From NCBI GenBank assembly GCA_002238445.1, contig MPML01000007.1:1-64000 (forward strand): 64,000 nt of DNA, given 5' to 3'. The notes beneath the pieces were generated by a model. The model was given only the letters and a program-made list of their open reading frames with translations, was not told the DNA's origin and ran no database searches. The DNA is from Caldilineaceae bacterium bin5 (GTDB taxonomy: Bacteria > Chloroflexota > Anaerolineae > Caldilineales > Caldilineaceae). Position 1 is the first letter of the stretch, and every line of letters starts with the position of its first letter. Positions 26,949-36,069 of the stretch are shown here, one piece after another. The position numbers were made by a program, and so were the translations under genes.

Positions 26949-27722
26949 ATGCGAACCAATTTCGTGCGAGAAAAAGCAGTTGGCGGGCAAGCCACTTTCG
27001 GCTGTTTTCTGGGGATGGGAAGCCCTACGGTAGCTGAGCTGCTGGCACATGCCGGCTGCGAGTGGCTGCTGATCGAGATGGAGCACAATGGGCTCGATAT
27101 GGCAGAGGTGGAGCACATCCTCATGGCCATGAACGGGGCTGATACCATTCCCCTGGTGCGCATCCCGTCGGCCGATCCGGTCTTTATCCAGAGGTCATTG
27201 GACATAGGCGGCATGGGGATTGCAGTGCCCATGGTCAAGACAGTTGCCGAGGCTGAGGCGATTGTGCGCGCAACGCGCTATCCCCCGGAGGGCAGGCGAA
27301 GCTTCGGGCCGCTTAGGGCTTCAAACTACACTATCAATTACGAGGACTACTTCGAACAGGCGAATGACAACATCCTGGTCATGCTGATAATCGAAACGAC
27401 GGAGGCGGTCGAAAATCTGGAGGAAATTGCGAAGGTGCCCGGCATTGACGTCCTGTTTATCGGCGCGTTCGACCTGTGCCTGGCCATGGGTTTGAATCCA
27501 TTTCACATGCCTTTGCCGGAGATCGACGCGGTCATGGAGCACGCGCTGGCTGTTGGCCGCGCTTGCGGCGTGGCCGTCGGCACCGGCGTTTCCAACCCCG
27601 AAGAGATGCACTCGCGTGCGCAACAGGGTTTCACTTTTCTGAGTTACGGCCCGGACTATAAGCTATTGACCGACTCAATTCGGCCAGGCGTTGAGGCATT
27701 CAGACAGATAAATCCTGCCTGA
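26949..27722 (+). CDS. HpcH/HpaI-family aldolase
   Basis: This 257-residue class II (metal-dependent) aldolase belongs to the 2,4-dihydroxyhept-2-enedioate and 2-keto-3-deoxy-rhamnonate aldolase family. Landmarks are FLGMGSPTVAELLAHAGCEWLLIEMEHN, the metal-binding Glu in LIIETTEA and Asp in GAFDLC, and the glycine-rich GTGVSN. The ATG at 26949 follows a GGAGGAAAG ribosome site; the frame is open further upstream but without one. The enzyme cleaves 2-keto-3-deoxy sugar acids to pyruvate and an aldehyde, which would fit products of a sugar-acid dehydratase such as the UxaA pair or rhamnose breakdown. The link is only functional logic, not position. Confidence 0.87.
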   Translation: MRTNFVREKAVGGQATFGCFLGMGSPTVAELLAHAGCEWLLIEMEHNGLDMAEVEHILMAMNGADTIPLVRIPSADPVFIQRSLDIGGMGIAVPMVKTVAEAEAIVRATRYPPEGRRSFGPLRASNYTINYEDYFEQANDNILVMLIIETTEAVENLEEIAKVPGIDVLFIGAFDLCLAMGLNPFHMPLPEIDAVMEHALAVGRACGVAVGTGVSNPEEMHSRAQQGFTFLSYGPDYKLLTDSIRPGVEAFRQINPA

Positions 27723-27737
27723 ATGTGTTGAACCGGG

Positions 27738-27773
27738 AAAAAGCCCTGCCGGACTTCGAATCCTGTCCGGCAG
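27738..27773 (-). terminator. Intrinsic terminator between the convergent aldolase and Asp-box genes
   Basis: CTGCCGGAC (27746-27754) and GTCCGGCAG (27765-27773) form a perfect 9-bp stem with a 10-nt loop. On the minus strand it is followed by GGCTTTTTC, so it terminates the Asp-box gene. The stem may also slow transcripts coming from the aldolase gene. Confidence 0.65.
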
Positions 27774-27797
27774 AGCGCACCGTTCCGTAGGGTGATA

Positions 27798-28766
27798 CTA
27801 AACCCCCAAAGCCACTGCCCGAACTTCGCCGAATTCCCGCTCCAGCTTCGTCCAGGTGTGCCCTCGATCCGTGCTGCAATAGAGCTGCCCGGCAACGCTG
27901 TAGGCAACGATCCAATCGGGCATGGCCGGGTTGTGGGAGACCGCCCAGATTGTGCTGTTGGCTACACCGCCCAGGTCGGCTCGCTGCCACGTCTTGCCCA
28001 GGTCAGTGCTATGGAACAGGCCGCCTTCGTCGCCGGGCGGGCCGTTGCCGGCTCCAACCCAGATGCGGCTGTCCCCATTTGACAGATGAACAACGCCGCG
28101 GCAGTAGGGCCAGGGATAGTGGTCCCTGACTTCAAGGGGCGTCCAGTTCTGCATGTCGGTTGTCACGCAGACGTCGTTATTTGTGGCTGCGACCAACGTC
28201 TTGGGCGAGCCGGGCACAACGGCAAGCCCGTGAATGTCGAGGCTCGACAGGCCCTCGCTGCCCTCTCGCCAGGTATCGCCGCCGTCATGGCTGATGCGCA
28301 TGCCGTCGATTTCGATGCCGGCGTAGACCGTCTTGGCGTCTTCCGGATCGAAAATGATGCTGGTCACACGGGGGGTTAGAGGGATTCCTTCGCACTCCTC
28401 GGCGAGGTCGACATCCAACATTTGCCAGCTACTGCCACCGTCTCGAGAACGGTACAGGGCGGAAGGGCAGGTCCCGGCAAAGATGGTGTTGGCATCTGAG
28501 GGGTCGATAGCCAGCGCCCAGATCTCAAGGTCGTTCATGGGTGAATCTACGAGCTCCCAGGAGTCTGCGCCATCGCGAGTGCGGTAGAGGCCGGCTTCCG
28601 TTCCCGCGTAGAGCACTTTTGCGTTGTCGGGGTCGATGGCAATAGCTCTGATGTCGGCCTCCATGAACATGCCTTTTGAGGCACGCTCCCAGGATTCACC
28701 GCCGTCGAGGCTACGCCATACACTCTGCCCGATGGTGCCGGTGTAGATGATAGGCTTTGCGGTCAT
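27798..28766 (-). CDS. Asp-box (BNR) repeat beta-propeller protein
   Basis: This 322-residue protein contains at least six Asp-box motifs of the S/T-x-D-x-G-x-x-W type: SLDGGESW, TRDGADSW, SRDGGSSW, SHDGGDTW, STDLGKTW and STDRGHTW. This indicates a six-bladed beta-propeller of the sialidase/Vps10-like superfamily. Catalytic residues of true sialidases (the Arg triad, Tyr/Glu) are not recognised, so a binding role or another glycosidase activity is as likely. There is no signal peptide, so it is probably cytosolic. The ATG at 28766 has a strong GAGGAGGT ribosome site. A terminator follows at 27738-27773. Confidence 0.85.
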   Translation of the reverse strand: MTAKPIIYTGTIGQSVWRSLDGGESWERASKGMFMEADIRAIAIDPDNAKVLYAGTEAGLYRTRDGADSWELVDSPMNDLEIWALAIDPSDANTIFAGTCPSALYRSRDGGSSWQMLDVDLAEECEGIPLTPRVTSIIFDPEDAKTVYAGIEIDGMRISHDGGDTWREGSEGLSSLDIHGLAVVPGSPKTLVAATNNDVCVTTDMQNWTPLEVRDHYPWPYCRGVVHLSNGDSRIWVGAGNGPPGDEGGLFHSTDLGKTWQRADLGGVANSTIWAVSHNPAMPDWIVAYSVAGQLYCSTDRGHTWTKLEREFGEVRAVALGV

Positions 28767-28940
28767 TTAAGTACCTCCTCGTAATATTGAATGTTGTCTT
28801 AATTGTATTCGTATTCTGGTTAGCGTTTCCACGATGTGGACGTAGATACGTCGCAGCCCAAGACGACGGCGATGCCGCTGGAAAGGTTGCTCCAAAAGTA
28901 GCAAGCCGCGGCAGCATCTGGGTGGAAAATCAACTCTATT

Positions 28941-29870
28941 TTACACCAGCGCTAATTCTGACTGCCACTGCTGAAAATCGCTGCAGTCCTGGCCAAGAAT
29001 GGAGCCAAGCTCACGCGTTAGCCAGGCAAATTGGCGCTCGAACCAAGGGAGCGGGAAACCGCCTCCGGCCGCTGCGGCCAGCTCCTTAAAGTGTACTGCC
29101 TGCAATGCATAGATGCGCAGCAGAGGAGCGGCCAGGGTCGACATAACCGTTGGGTCGGTTGGATAGGTGTCGTTCAAAGACGTCAGCCAACTAGCGGGGA
29201 AGATCTTCGACATGTGTTTGGCCCGCTTTCCGTGAGACAGTCCCGCTCGCCGCCACATCAGTTTGAGCAGATCGCTACGAGCAAGGTCGAGTGTAATCTG
29301 AACCGAATGCAGCTCCTGGTTGTGAAAAACGGCCGGCGTGTGTAGCATCATCAGGAGCAGGAACTTTGCCCGCTGCCAGACTGAGGCCGGGGTCAGCGGG
29401 TCGGTGTCGGGCCAGACCTGGTCGGGTGGGAGAATTGGGGCCTGGCGGAATGCGGGCGCGCCGGCCGGTAGACGTGAGAATAGGATTTCCCACTCGTACA
29501 GCACCAGCCCTTGGGCCTGACTGGTTGGAATTGCTCCGGCCTCCACCAGCAGCCCCTCTGAAGTCAAAGCGCGCACAAAGCTAGTCTCCAGCAACAGGTG
29601 GTCTCCCAACCCCGCCAATAGCCTGGACGGTCCAGTGATCTTCTGGGGCTCCGAAGCGTCGTATTCCAGCGCAGTGGGCACCTTCCAAAGCCGCTCAAAG
29701 TCTTCGTCCGCAATCGCAAACCGAATATCGATATCGGAGTAAGGAGTGCCGCGACCGTCGGCGAGACTACCCTCCAGCCAGACGAGGTCGAGCGTGGGAA
29801 TCTGTTTCAACTCAGCCAACCAGCGCCGAATCAGCGACCACTGGCGAACTGTTGCTGCTGTTTCAGGCAC
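28941..29870 (-). CDS. Nucleotidyltransferase-fold protein (aminoglycoside-adenylyltransferase-like)
   Basis: This 309-residue protein has the Pol-beta superfamily core WLEGSLADGRGTPYSDIDI near residues 33-51 (GS motif, then D-x-D), which holds two metal-binding aspartates. A helical C-terminal part (about 150-300) resembles the substrate-binding half of streptomycin or kanamycin nucleotidyltransferase-like proteins. The family transfers a nucleotide to a small molecule or protein. Drug resistance should not be assumed. It is followed on the same strand by nothing close and preceded by the methyltransferase gene, 57 nt away. Confidence 0.78.
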   Translation of the reverse strand: MPETAATVRQWSLIRRWLAELKQIPTLDLVWLEGSLADGRGTPYSDIDIRFAIADEDFERLWKVPTALEYDASEPQKITGPSRLLAGLGDHLLLETSFVRALTSEGLLVEAGAIPTSQAQGLVLYEWEILFSRLPAGAPAFRQAPILPPDQVWPDTDPLTPASVWQRAKFLLLMMLHTPAVFHNQELHSVQITLDLARSDLLKLMWRRAGLSHGKRAKHMSKIFPASWLTSLNDTYPTDPTVMSTLAAPLLRIYALQAVHFKELAAAAGGGFPLPWFERQFAWLTRELGSILGQDCSDFQQWQSELALV

Positions 29871-29927
29871 TCTAAAATCCTCCTGAGAGCGACCGCTGAT
29901 GGATATGTACGTCCGCGTTGATCATCG

Positions 29928-30695
29928 CTACGCGATTGTCCCTCGCAACACTGCGCACTGGAAGAAATGGCCTGCTTCAACGATGCCCATCGCCTTCTTC
30001 ACCTCGGCAGGCGCGGCATCGTAGAGAGCGCGAATGGATACGCGGCTGGCCTCTGGTGTGGCCATGCGCTCGGTCCATTCCTCAAAGTCAAGAAATATGC
30101 GGTATGGGAAAATGACTTCCAGTTCGAAACCGGCGCTGGCGAAGAAAGTATTCCACTCTGCAAGCGTAAAGTCCCGCACATGGGAGGAATCCCGTAATAC
30201 CTCTATAGCATTAAGGTAGGTGTCGCAGACAAAATCGTCGAAGCCCAATACGTCACTGAGGACAAACGAGCCGTCGCCCCGCAGTACACGGCGGAATTCA
30301 CGCAAGGCCTGTTCCGGCCTGGCCCAGTGATGCGAGCTGTAGCGAGAGACAACAAGCCCAAAAACTGCATCTGCAAAGGGAAGCGACTCCACGTCACCCA
30401 GGCGCGTGCTGACGTTTGACAGTCCTCGCTCGCTGGCCAGTACTTCGACCTGACGAAGCATGGCGTCGGTGAAGTCGAGGGCTACCACCTCTGCAACATG
30501 TGGAGAGAAGCTGGCAGCAGTGTGCCCTGCGCCGCAGCCTGCATCCAGAACACGCTCATCTCCGCGCAGATTGGCGGCTTGCACCATCACCGGCAGGTCC
30601 TCGCCCTGCGCGTGGACTGCGCTTGTAAGATAGTTGGCCGCTACAGGTCCAAACTGTTCCTGAACGGCGCCTTTCAGGTCGCTGTCTCTAGCCAT
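29928..30695 (-). CDS. Class I SAM-dependent methyltransferase
   Basis: This 255-residue protein has motif I VLDAGCGAGHTA (about 50-61), the acidic end of strand 2 (VVALDFTDAML), and the Rossmann strands LPFADAVFGLVVSRYSSHHW and FVLSDVLG. This is a methyltransferase-11/UbiE-like domain. The substrate is not predictable. It sits between the M20 peptidase gene (21 nt away, same strand) and the nucleotidyltransferase gene, so the three could be co-transcribed. Confidence 0.85.
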   Translation of the reverse strand: MARDSDLKGAVQEQFGPVAANYLTSAVHAQGEDLPVMVQAANLRGDERVLDAGCGAGHTAASFSPHVAEVVALDFTDAMLRQVEVLASERGLSNVSTRLGDVESLPFADAVFGLVVSRYSSHHWARPEQALREFRRVLRGDGSFVLSDVLGFDDFVCDTYLNAIEVLRDSSHVRDFTLAEWNTFFASAGFELEVIFPYRIFLDFEEWTERMATPEASRVSIRALYDAAPAEVKKAMGIVEAGHFFQCAVLRGTIA

Positions 30696-30716
30696 TTTTG
30701 TATAGTGAATGAGATG

Positions 30717-32057
30717 TCAGAGCGCGCCGTCCGTGCCGTAGCGCTCAAGTACGGTTGAAATCGCCTGCAGTCCGAACTCCAATGCTTCCACGGGCACGCG
30801 CTCATCAGCTGCATGGACTGTGGCGCCGAAATTGGTGCCGGCCGGCAGCTTCATGGGCAAGAAACCGTAGTTCTGGATGCCGAGGCGGGAGAACATGCGT
30901 CCATCGGTGAAGCCGCCCACCATTGAAGGAATGACTACGCCAGCCGGGTCGAGCTCTTCCACGATCGATTTGAGCAGCGGGAACAGGGTCATGTCGACAT
31001 CAGCATTCCCTGGATCGTGACGGATGATCTCAAAGGAGAGGTCATCGCCCAGCAAGTCGTGCAGTTCGGAGACTATGTTGTCGGCGGTGTAGCCTGGCAG
31101 GACGCGGCCATCAAGTTCCAACACGATCTCGCTGGGGATTACGTTGGTCTTGATGCCGCCGCCTACGACGGTAGCATTGACAGTATTATGTAGCAGTGCG
31201 TCGAAGGACCGAGCTTGAGGTACGCCATCGGCCGCCATCTGATCGAGCGTGGCGTCGGTGCGTTCCGGGTCCAGCAGTGCCATGGCGGCTTCGGCCAGCG
31301 TGCCCTGTGCCTGCTCTGCAAGGGCGGGCAGCATCTGTTCCATCACCGGCGTGACATGGACGGGTAGCCTGTTACTGTTGAGCGTCGTCAACAGCTTTCC
31401 CAGCCTTGCCATTGCACCGTCGCGAAAGGGAGTCGAACCGTGTCCACCGGGCCCAGTGAGACGGGTACGCAGCCAGCAAACCTGCTTTTCTGCGACCATC
31501 AGCGGATAGAAGCGCTGGTCGCCCAGGTATTGGGCGCTGCCTCCCCCTTCACCGATAGCGAACTTGGCGCCTTCAAACTGTGCCGGATGCTCTTCCGTCA
31601 GGAAGCGGGCGCCGTAGTCGCTGCCGGCCTCTTCATCGCTCATGATGGTCAGCACTATGTCGCCGGCGGGCGTGCGCCCCTCTGCCAACGCACGCAGCAC
31701 AGCGCAGGTCATCATCGTGACACCGCTTTTCATGTCCAGGCTGCCGCGACCCCAGACAAGGCCGTCGATCAGGTCGGCACCGAAGGGATCGTGTTGCCAC
31801 GTTTGATTCGCGGTGGTTACTACGTCAACGTGGCCCTGCAAGACCAGGCCAGGGGCTTCGCCGCGGCCGGGCAAGCGGGCGACCAGATTGGGTCTGTTCG
31901 GGTCTTTGGCAAGCAGGGTTGTTGCAAGACCGGCCTCCTGCACCAGACCGTTCAGATAGCCGATGCACTCAGCTTCGTTGCCGGGCGGATTGGTGGTGTC
32001 AAAGCGGATCAGAGTCCGCAGCAGGTCGGTCGGTCGCTCATATATGGGAGTTGACAT
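30717..32057 (-). CDS. M20-family metallopeptidase/deacylase
   Basis: This 446-residue zinc hydrolase has the GHVDVV histidine, the GRGSLDMKSG bridging aspartate, the catalytic and metal acidic pair in SDEEAGSDYG, and the dimerisation-domain motif GPGGHGSTP. This is the ArgE/DapE/CPG2 superfamily with an inserted lid domain. The ATG at 32057 begins the recognisable protein (STPIYERPTDLLRTLIRFDTTNPPGNE); the open frame extends 96 nt further upstream without likeness. It probably removes an N-acyl group or cleaves a dipeptide in the cytosol. It is the first gene of a minus-strand run with the methyltransferase and nucleotidyltransferase. Confidence 0.87.
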   Translation of the reverse strand: MSTPIYERPTDLLRTLIRFDTTNPPGNEAECIGYLNGLVQEAGLATTLLAKDPNRPNLVARLPGRGEAPGLVLQGHVDVVTTANQTWQHDPFGADLIDGLVWGRGSLDMKSGVTMMTCAVLRALAEGRTPAGDIVLTIMSDEEAGSDYGARFLTEEHPAQFEGAKFAIGEGGGSAQYLGDQRFYPLMVAEKQVCWLRTRLTGPGGHGSTPFRDGAMARLGKLLTTLNSNRLPVHVTPVMEQMLPALAEQAQGTLAEAAMALLDPERTDATLDQMAADGVPQARSFDALLHNTVNATVVGGGIKTNVIPSEIVLELDGRVLPGYTADNIVSELHDLLGDDLSFEIIRHDPGNADVDMTLFPLLKSIVEELDPAGVVIPSMVGGFTDGRMFSRLGIQNYGFLPMKLPAGTNFGATVHAADERVPVEALEFGLQAISTVLERYGTDGAL

Positions 32058-32469
32058 CGCGTTGTTATTCTTCCTGGGTGGAATATGGTCGCACTGACAG
32101 TAGCTAATCGCTAAAGCAGCAATAGCAAGAGCCCACCTGTCAGCCGCCGCCACTGTCTGGCTCGTGTGCCGGATTCGCGCCGATTTGAGATAGTTTTCGC
32201 CACAAGCCTATCCTAAGCGGTCCGTAACGGCAAGAGTGTAATGTGGCTGGAGTTACATCCTGCCTTTCACGTTCTCGATTCGAGGGCAGGAGACGCGCTC
32301 AAAGGGGCTTGGGCGGCCGCAGACAGTGTTTCCGATGGGCGCGGTACTTGGGAACAGTTCGCCTTTTCATGCGAGGCTGGTAGAATAGCCCGAAAGTCGC
32401 TCGTCCTAAGCTGCGACGTAGCTTCTCTGGTTCCGGTTGGGACGATAGGCCCGCCTGCTTTCGTTTTTC

Positions 32470-32773
32470 GTAACTACTAAGCCACAGTACCTGACCAGCC
32501 AGTCATCCTTGGAACCATTCAGGCTCCAGGTGACGCAACTGGTGTGCAGTCGCCGTCATGCTCGCCAGCCGACACGTTGCGAAGAATGCACACGGTCGGT
32601 GAGCGATGTTTTTGTAGGGGGGCGTTGCGGGGGCGCAGCCCCTGCACAAGGGAGGCCGCTTGCGGCCGACCGCCCAGAACTGCAGTGGTCAGTGATCAGT
32701 GGTTAGTGGTTAGTGAAAATCGCTTTCGCTCGGCTCGTTCAGGGTTGCGAATCAGTTGCGGCTGCGTAGTTAC
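32470..32773 (+). mobile_element. MITE-like element, copy 5
   Basis: The element is 304 bp, with left terminus GTAACTACTAAGCCAC (32470) and right terminus GCGGCTGCGTAGTTAC (ending 32773). The flanks CGTTTTTC and CGTTTTCT agree at 6 of 8 positions. The core (32615-32677) has the GGCCGC-TT-GCGGCC stem form. After the core is a run of a 7-mer (GGTCAGT GATCAGT GGTTAGT GGTTAGT). Its left arm matches copy 7 (52336-52621) over its full length, so these two form a subfamily. It ends 37 nt before the ATG of the homocysteine methyltransferase gene, same orientation. Confidence 0.8.
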
Positions 32774-32784
32774 CGTTTTCTAAT
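32756..32784 (+). promoter_or_regulatory. Possible hybrid promoter at the right end of MITE copy 5
   Basis: TTGCGG (32756-32761, inside the element's right arm) is separated by 17 bp from TCTAAT (32779-32784, in the flanking DNA). The -10 matches 5 of 6 consensus bases and the -35 only 3 of 6. An AGGGAG ribosome site follows at 32794. If used, the element supplies half the promoter of the downstream gene. Confidence 0.4.
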
Positions 32785-32810
32785 ATACAGAGTAGGGAGC
32801 TTGCTTGCCG

Positions 32811-33767
32811 ATGACAACCATCAGCGAACGACTCAAAGACAGCCGGCCAATTCTGCTGGACGGCGCGACAGGGACCGAATTACAGAGCCGGGGCGTGCCG
32901 ATGAACAGCGTCGCCTGGAGCGGCTTGGCTGTCGCCACGCATCCCGATGTTGTGAGGGAGGTGCACCTCGACTACATTCGTGTCGGTGCGGAGGTCATAA
33001 TTACCAACAGCTTCGCCAGCGGACGGCATATGTTACGGGCCGCGGGCGTCGAGAGTCGAACCGAGGAGATAAACCGGCAGGCTGGCTTGCTGGCGGTTCA
33101 AGCAAGAGAAGAAGCTGGCGAGGCCAAGAGCAGTAATAGCCAGGGCAAATGGGACGCTGCTCCCAGTAAAGTCTGGGTTGCCGGGTCGATCTCGCCGTTT
33201 GCTGGGGGCCTTGGCGATGAGGGTCGACCTTCTGTACAGGAAATGCGGGGCCTTTTTGCGGAACAGGCTGGGATCCTGGCCGAGTCCGGCGTCGACTTCC
33301 TGCTGCTGGAAATGATGAGAGACATTGAATATAGCTGCGCTGCTCTCGAGGCCGCCGCGGCGACCGGCTTGCCTGTTTGGGTGGGGTTTAGCTGTACGCG
33401 CATGGAGCCCGGCGGCATAAAGCTGGCCCCGACCATCCACGAAGAGGTACCCCTGGCTGAGGGCGTGGCCGCGGTGATGGCGGAGGGCGGGTCGCTGGCA
33501 GCTATAATGCACAGTGACGTGGACATTACCGGTGAGGCACTACGCGCGGTTCAGGCCGTTTGGGACGGGCCCACCGGCGCTTATCCCGAGAGCGGCTATT
33601 TTGAGATGCCCCACTGGCAGTTTGTCGACATAATCGGGCCCGAGGTCTTCGCGGACCGGGCCATGTCATGGGTTGGACAGGGTGTCCGGCTGGTAGGCGG
33701 TTGTTGCGGCATCGGGGTGCCTCATATCGAAGCCTTGGCCAAGCGATTGCAGAGTCTTGCCGCGTAG
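32811..33767 (+). CDS. Homocysteine S-methyltransferase family protein
   Basis: This 318-residue zinc enzyme has the N-terminal LLDGATGTELQSRG barrel start, the zinc cysteine in GFSCT and the C-terminal pair in VGGCCGIG. It would transfer a methyl group from S-methylmethionine, SAM or a betaine-type donor to homocysteine, like MmuM or the N-terminal domain of MetH. The ATG at 32811 is chosen; a TTG two codons earlier is an equally spaced alternative to the AGGGAG site. A segment at about 98-115 is a hydrophilic insert (AGEAKSSNSQGKWDAAPSKV). It stands alone downstream of MITE copy 5. Confidence 0.88.
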   Translation: MTTISERLKDSRPILLDGATGTELQSRGVPMNSVAWSGLAVATHPDVVREVHLDYIRVGAEVIITNSFASGRHMLRAAGVESRTEEINRQAGLLAVQAREEAGEAKSSNSQGKWDAAPSKVWVAGSISPFAGGLGDEGRPSVQEMRGLFAEQAGILAESGVDFLLLEMMRDIEYSCAALEAAAATGLPVWVGFSCTRMEPGGIKLAPTIHEEVPLAEGVAAVMAEGGSLAAIMHSDVDITGEALRAVQAVWDGPTGAYPESGYFEMPHWQFVDIIGPEVFADRAMSWVGQGVRLVGGCCGIGVPHIEALAKRLQSLAA

Positions 33768-33864
33768 CAGTGGGGGAAGTCGGGCCGGGACTGCTGCGCC
33801 AAATGTAAGGCAACTCCAGATTCCCTTTTTGTGTCTGCGCACTTGTATATCCAGGAAAACAACA

Positions 33865-35226
33865 ATGGCTAAATATCGGCTGCCAATCCAGATCATCCCG
33901 CGCTTTTCCTTTGCGCTCCTTTTGCTAGCTTTTTGCCTGCTCTTGGGGGCATGCGGCCGAGAGGCGGAGGACGAGTTTCTGTTCGCGCCGGACAGTCCGC
34001 CGGTCACGCTCACCTATGTGGGGCCCAACGCATCTTTTTTTGATGAGCCTGAGCAGGCAGCGATCAATCGATTTCAGGAACTGGCGCCGAGCATTGAGAT
34101 CGACCGCCAGAACTATGGATTCAACCCCTCCAACTATTTGCTGGAGACGCCGCCCCCAGATGTTATGCTGGTCTGGGACAGTTATGACTTGCGCAGCGCG
34201 GGTGCGCTGGGGCTGCTGTCCGACCTGTCGGATATCTGGACCGAGGGAAATTTTGAGGAGGCTTATGGCAGGCGGTTCAGGGATATCAGTCGTTTTGAGG
34301 GGACGTTGCGCTTCGTTCCGGCAGCCTTCAGTTGGTCAGGCATATATTACAACCGGGAGATTTTCGAACGCTATGGGCTGACCCCTCCGGCCACCTGGGA
34401 AGAGTTCATTCGGATCTGTGACACGCTCCTGGCCAACGGCATCACGCCGATGTCGCTGGCAGGTCAGAATCCCTTTATCAGCATACTCTGGTTTGACTAC
34501 TTGAACATGCGGCTGAACGGCCCGGAATTTCATCGCGACTTGATTGCAGGTCGAGTAGACTTCAACGACGTGCGAGTTGCGCGCGTGTGGGAGATGTGGA
34601 AATCGCTGTTGGATCGCGGCTATTTCAATGAAAGGCCCGGCAGCACTTCTGAGATGAACAGCATGACCTCCCTGATCCGCGGGGACGGCGATACACCGCT
34701 ATCGTGGGAAAAGGCAGTGATGGCGCTGGCGCCCAATTTCAGCCTGGCTGACCTGCCACCTCTGTTTGCGGATGAACTGGACTTTTTCCAGTTTCCTCAA
34801 ATGGACCCTAACCTGCCCATGGGAGAGGTCTCCCTCATTTTCGGCTACATAATCCCCGCCGATGCGTTAAACCGAGCCGAAGCGGGGGCGTTCATTGGCT
34901 TCATGGGCTCCGCAGAAGCGCATGAGTTGCAGCTCAAAGGCATTAGCGAAGATGATACCGATATAGGCTACGCGCCAGTGCATCGAGAGATTGATCGTGA
35001 TCTTCTCTCGGCGGCTTCGGAGAAGGGCGACCAAATCGTGAGCGGCGCAGACGAAGTCAGCCCTCCTTTGTTTCTCGCGTTGCCAGATAGCATGCGGGCA
35101 AGTTTCAATTCAGTGCTGAGGAGGCTCTTTCTCAGTACGAGCACCCCTCTGGAGGTCTCTGAGATTCAACGGATCTTGGAAGAAGGGCGCCAGAATACAA
35201 TTCATAACGGAGAGTTTTCGAACTAG
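33865..35226 (+). CDS. Extracellular solute-binding lipoprotein (family 1, sugar ABC type)
   Basis: The ATG at 33865 (AGGAAAA ribosome site) gives 453 residues with a lipoprotein signal and lipobox LLGAC near residue 30. The mature protein has the family 1 binding-protein pattern: FDEPEQAAINRFQELAPSIEI at the start, PDVMLVWDSYDL, and the lobe-closing segment YYNREIFERYGLTPPATWEEF. It would capture a sugar or oligosaccharide outside the membrane. No permease genes follow, and the next gene is convergent. The orphan ABC ATPase at 140 is the only importer ATPase in the window, so a shared system is conceivable but unproven. Confidence 0.86.
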   Translation: MAKYRLPIQIIPRFSFALLLLAFCLLLGACGREAEDEFLFAPDSPPVTLTYVGPNASFFDEPEQAAINRFQELAPSIEIDRQNYGFNPSNYLLETPPPDVMLVWDSYDLRSAGALGLLSDLSDIWTEGNFEEAYGRRFRDISRFEGTLRFVPAAFSWSGIYYNREIFERYGLTPPATWEEFIRICDTLLANGITPMSLAGQNPFISILWFDYLNMRLNGPEFHRDLIAGRVDFNDVRVARVWEMWKSLLDRGYFNERPGSTSEMNSMTSLIRGDGDTPLSWEKAVMALAPNFSLADLPPLFADELDFFQFPQMDPNLPMGEVSLIFGYIIPADALNRAEAGAFIGFMGSAEAHELQLKGISEDDTDIGYAPVHREIDRDLLSAASEKGDQIVSGADEVSPPLFLALPDSMRASFNSVLRRLFLSTSTPLEVSEIQRILEEGRQNTIHNGEFSN

Positions 35227-35280
35227 GCCCCACGCCCGCTTCAGGGGGCACTTTCTTCCGACGCAAGTTCAACCCTCTAT

Positions 35281-36069
35281 TCAGTTAGCGAGGGCCTCTT
35301 CCTTCGAACCGTTCATGGCTTCGGTTATGCCGGGCCATTCACGCCAGATATCGGTATAGGCGGCATATTCGTTGCCATCCACCTCTTTGTGACGAAGACG
35401 GGAGATAACGGCGTGGCGCACGTTGGGAGAGCTGTTCGGGCCCCCGGTGTGGAACATCAGGTGGTGGGCGAGAATCAGGTCGCCGGCCTTTCCGGTAACC
35501 ATTACCGGCCCTTCCGGAAGGGGGATGTCGGGCCTTCCATTGGCCAACACTTCATGGCCATTCTTCTGGAAATACGCTTCGAAGGCGCGATGAGATTTGG
35601 GCCAGACCGTAAAGTTGCCGGCATTCTCCTCCAACAAATCGACCAGGTAGACGACGGCAAAGGCGGTAAACCCGCGTCCGTAGTAGCCTTTGGGCATGCC
35701 ATTGGTGCCGCTGCCGATCCCGTCAATATGTCCGCGCGGCTCCGGGGCGTCTTCGCCCAGCGAAAGCGGAAAACGGGGATAGGGCTTAGCCTGTTTGAGG
35801 GGCATGACGTTGCCCTTCCCCATCAACTCCTCTGCGATTTCTATGACCGGTGACTTGTAGAACAGGTCCAATATGACCGGTGCCCGCAACAGTTCGGCGC
35901 AGTGAAAGGCTGACCGATTGTTTTCCATGTCTTCGCCACCGAGGCCGACCTCCCCGATCGAGTGATTGACGGCGCGCAGCGCTTCGTCGAGCAGCACTTT
36001 GGGCACCACACCGGGGATTCTAATGTAACCTTCATCGTGGAACTGGCGCTTCTGGGCAAGTGAAAGCAT
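35281..36069 (-). CDS. Phytanoyl-CoA dioxygenase (PhyH) family protein 5
   Basis: This 262-residue Fe(II)/2OG oxygenase has H114-I-D116 (RGHIDG), a distal histidine in the HHLMFHTGGPN stretch (His207 is best) and Arg218 as the probable 2OG anchor. The ATG at 36069 has GGGAG 7 nt upstream; a start 18 nt earlier has no better signal. A promoter (TTGACG-17-TACCAT) lies at 36111-36139. The gene is convergent with the solute-binding protein gene and alone on its strand. The substrate is unknown. Confidence 0.9.
   Translation of the reverse strand: MLSLAQKRQFHDEGYIRIPGVVPKVLLDEALRAVNHSIGEVGLGGEDMENNRSAFHCAELLRAPVILDLFYKSPVIEIAEELMGKGNVMPLKQAKPYPRFPLSLGEDAPEPRGHIDGIGSGTNGMPKGYYGRGFTAFAVVYLVDLLEENAGNFTVWPKSHRAFEAYFQKNGHEVLANGRPDIPLPEGPVMVTGKAGDLILAHHLMFHTGGPNSSPNVRHAVISRLRHKEVDGNEYAAYTDIWREWPGITEAMNGSKEEALAN

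Larger units (their letters stand above)
32058..32810. other. Divergent intergenic region with mobile element
   Basis: This 753-nt region lies between the divergent M20 peptidase and homocysteine methyltransferase genes. It holds the MITE-like element at 32470-32773 and a probable hybrid promoter at its right end. The first 410 nt presumably carry the M20 promoter; no clear hexamer pair stands out there. Confidence 0.6.
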
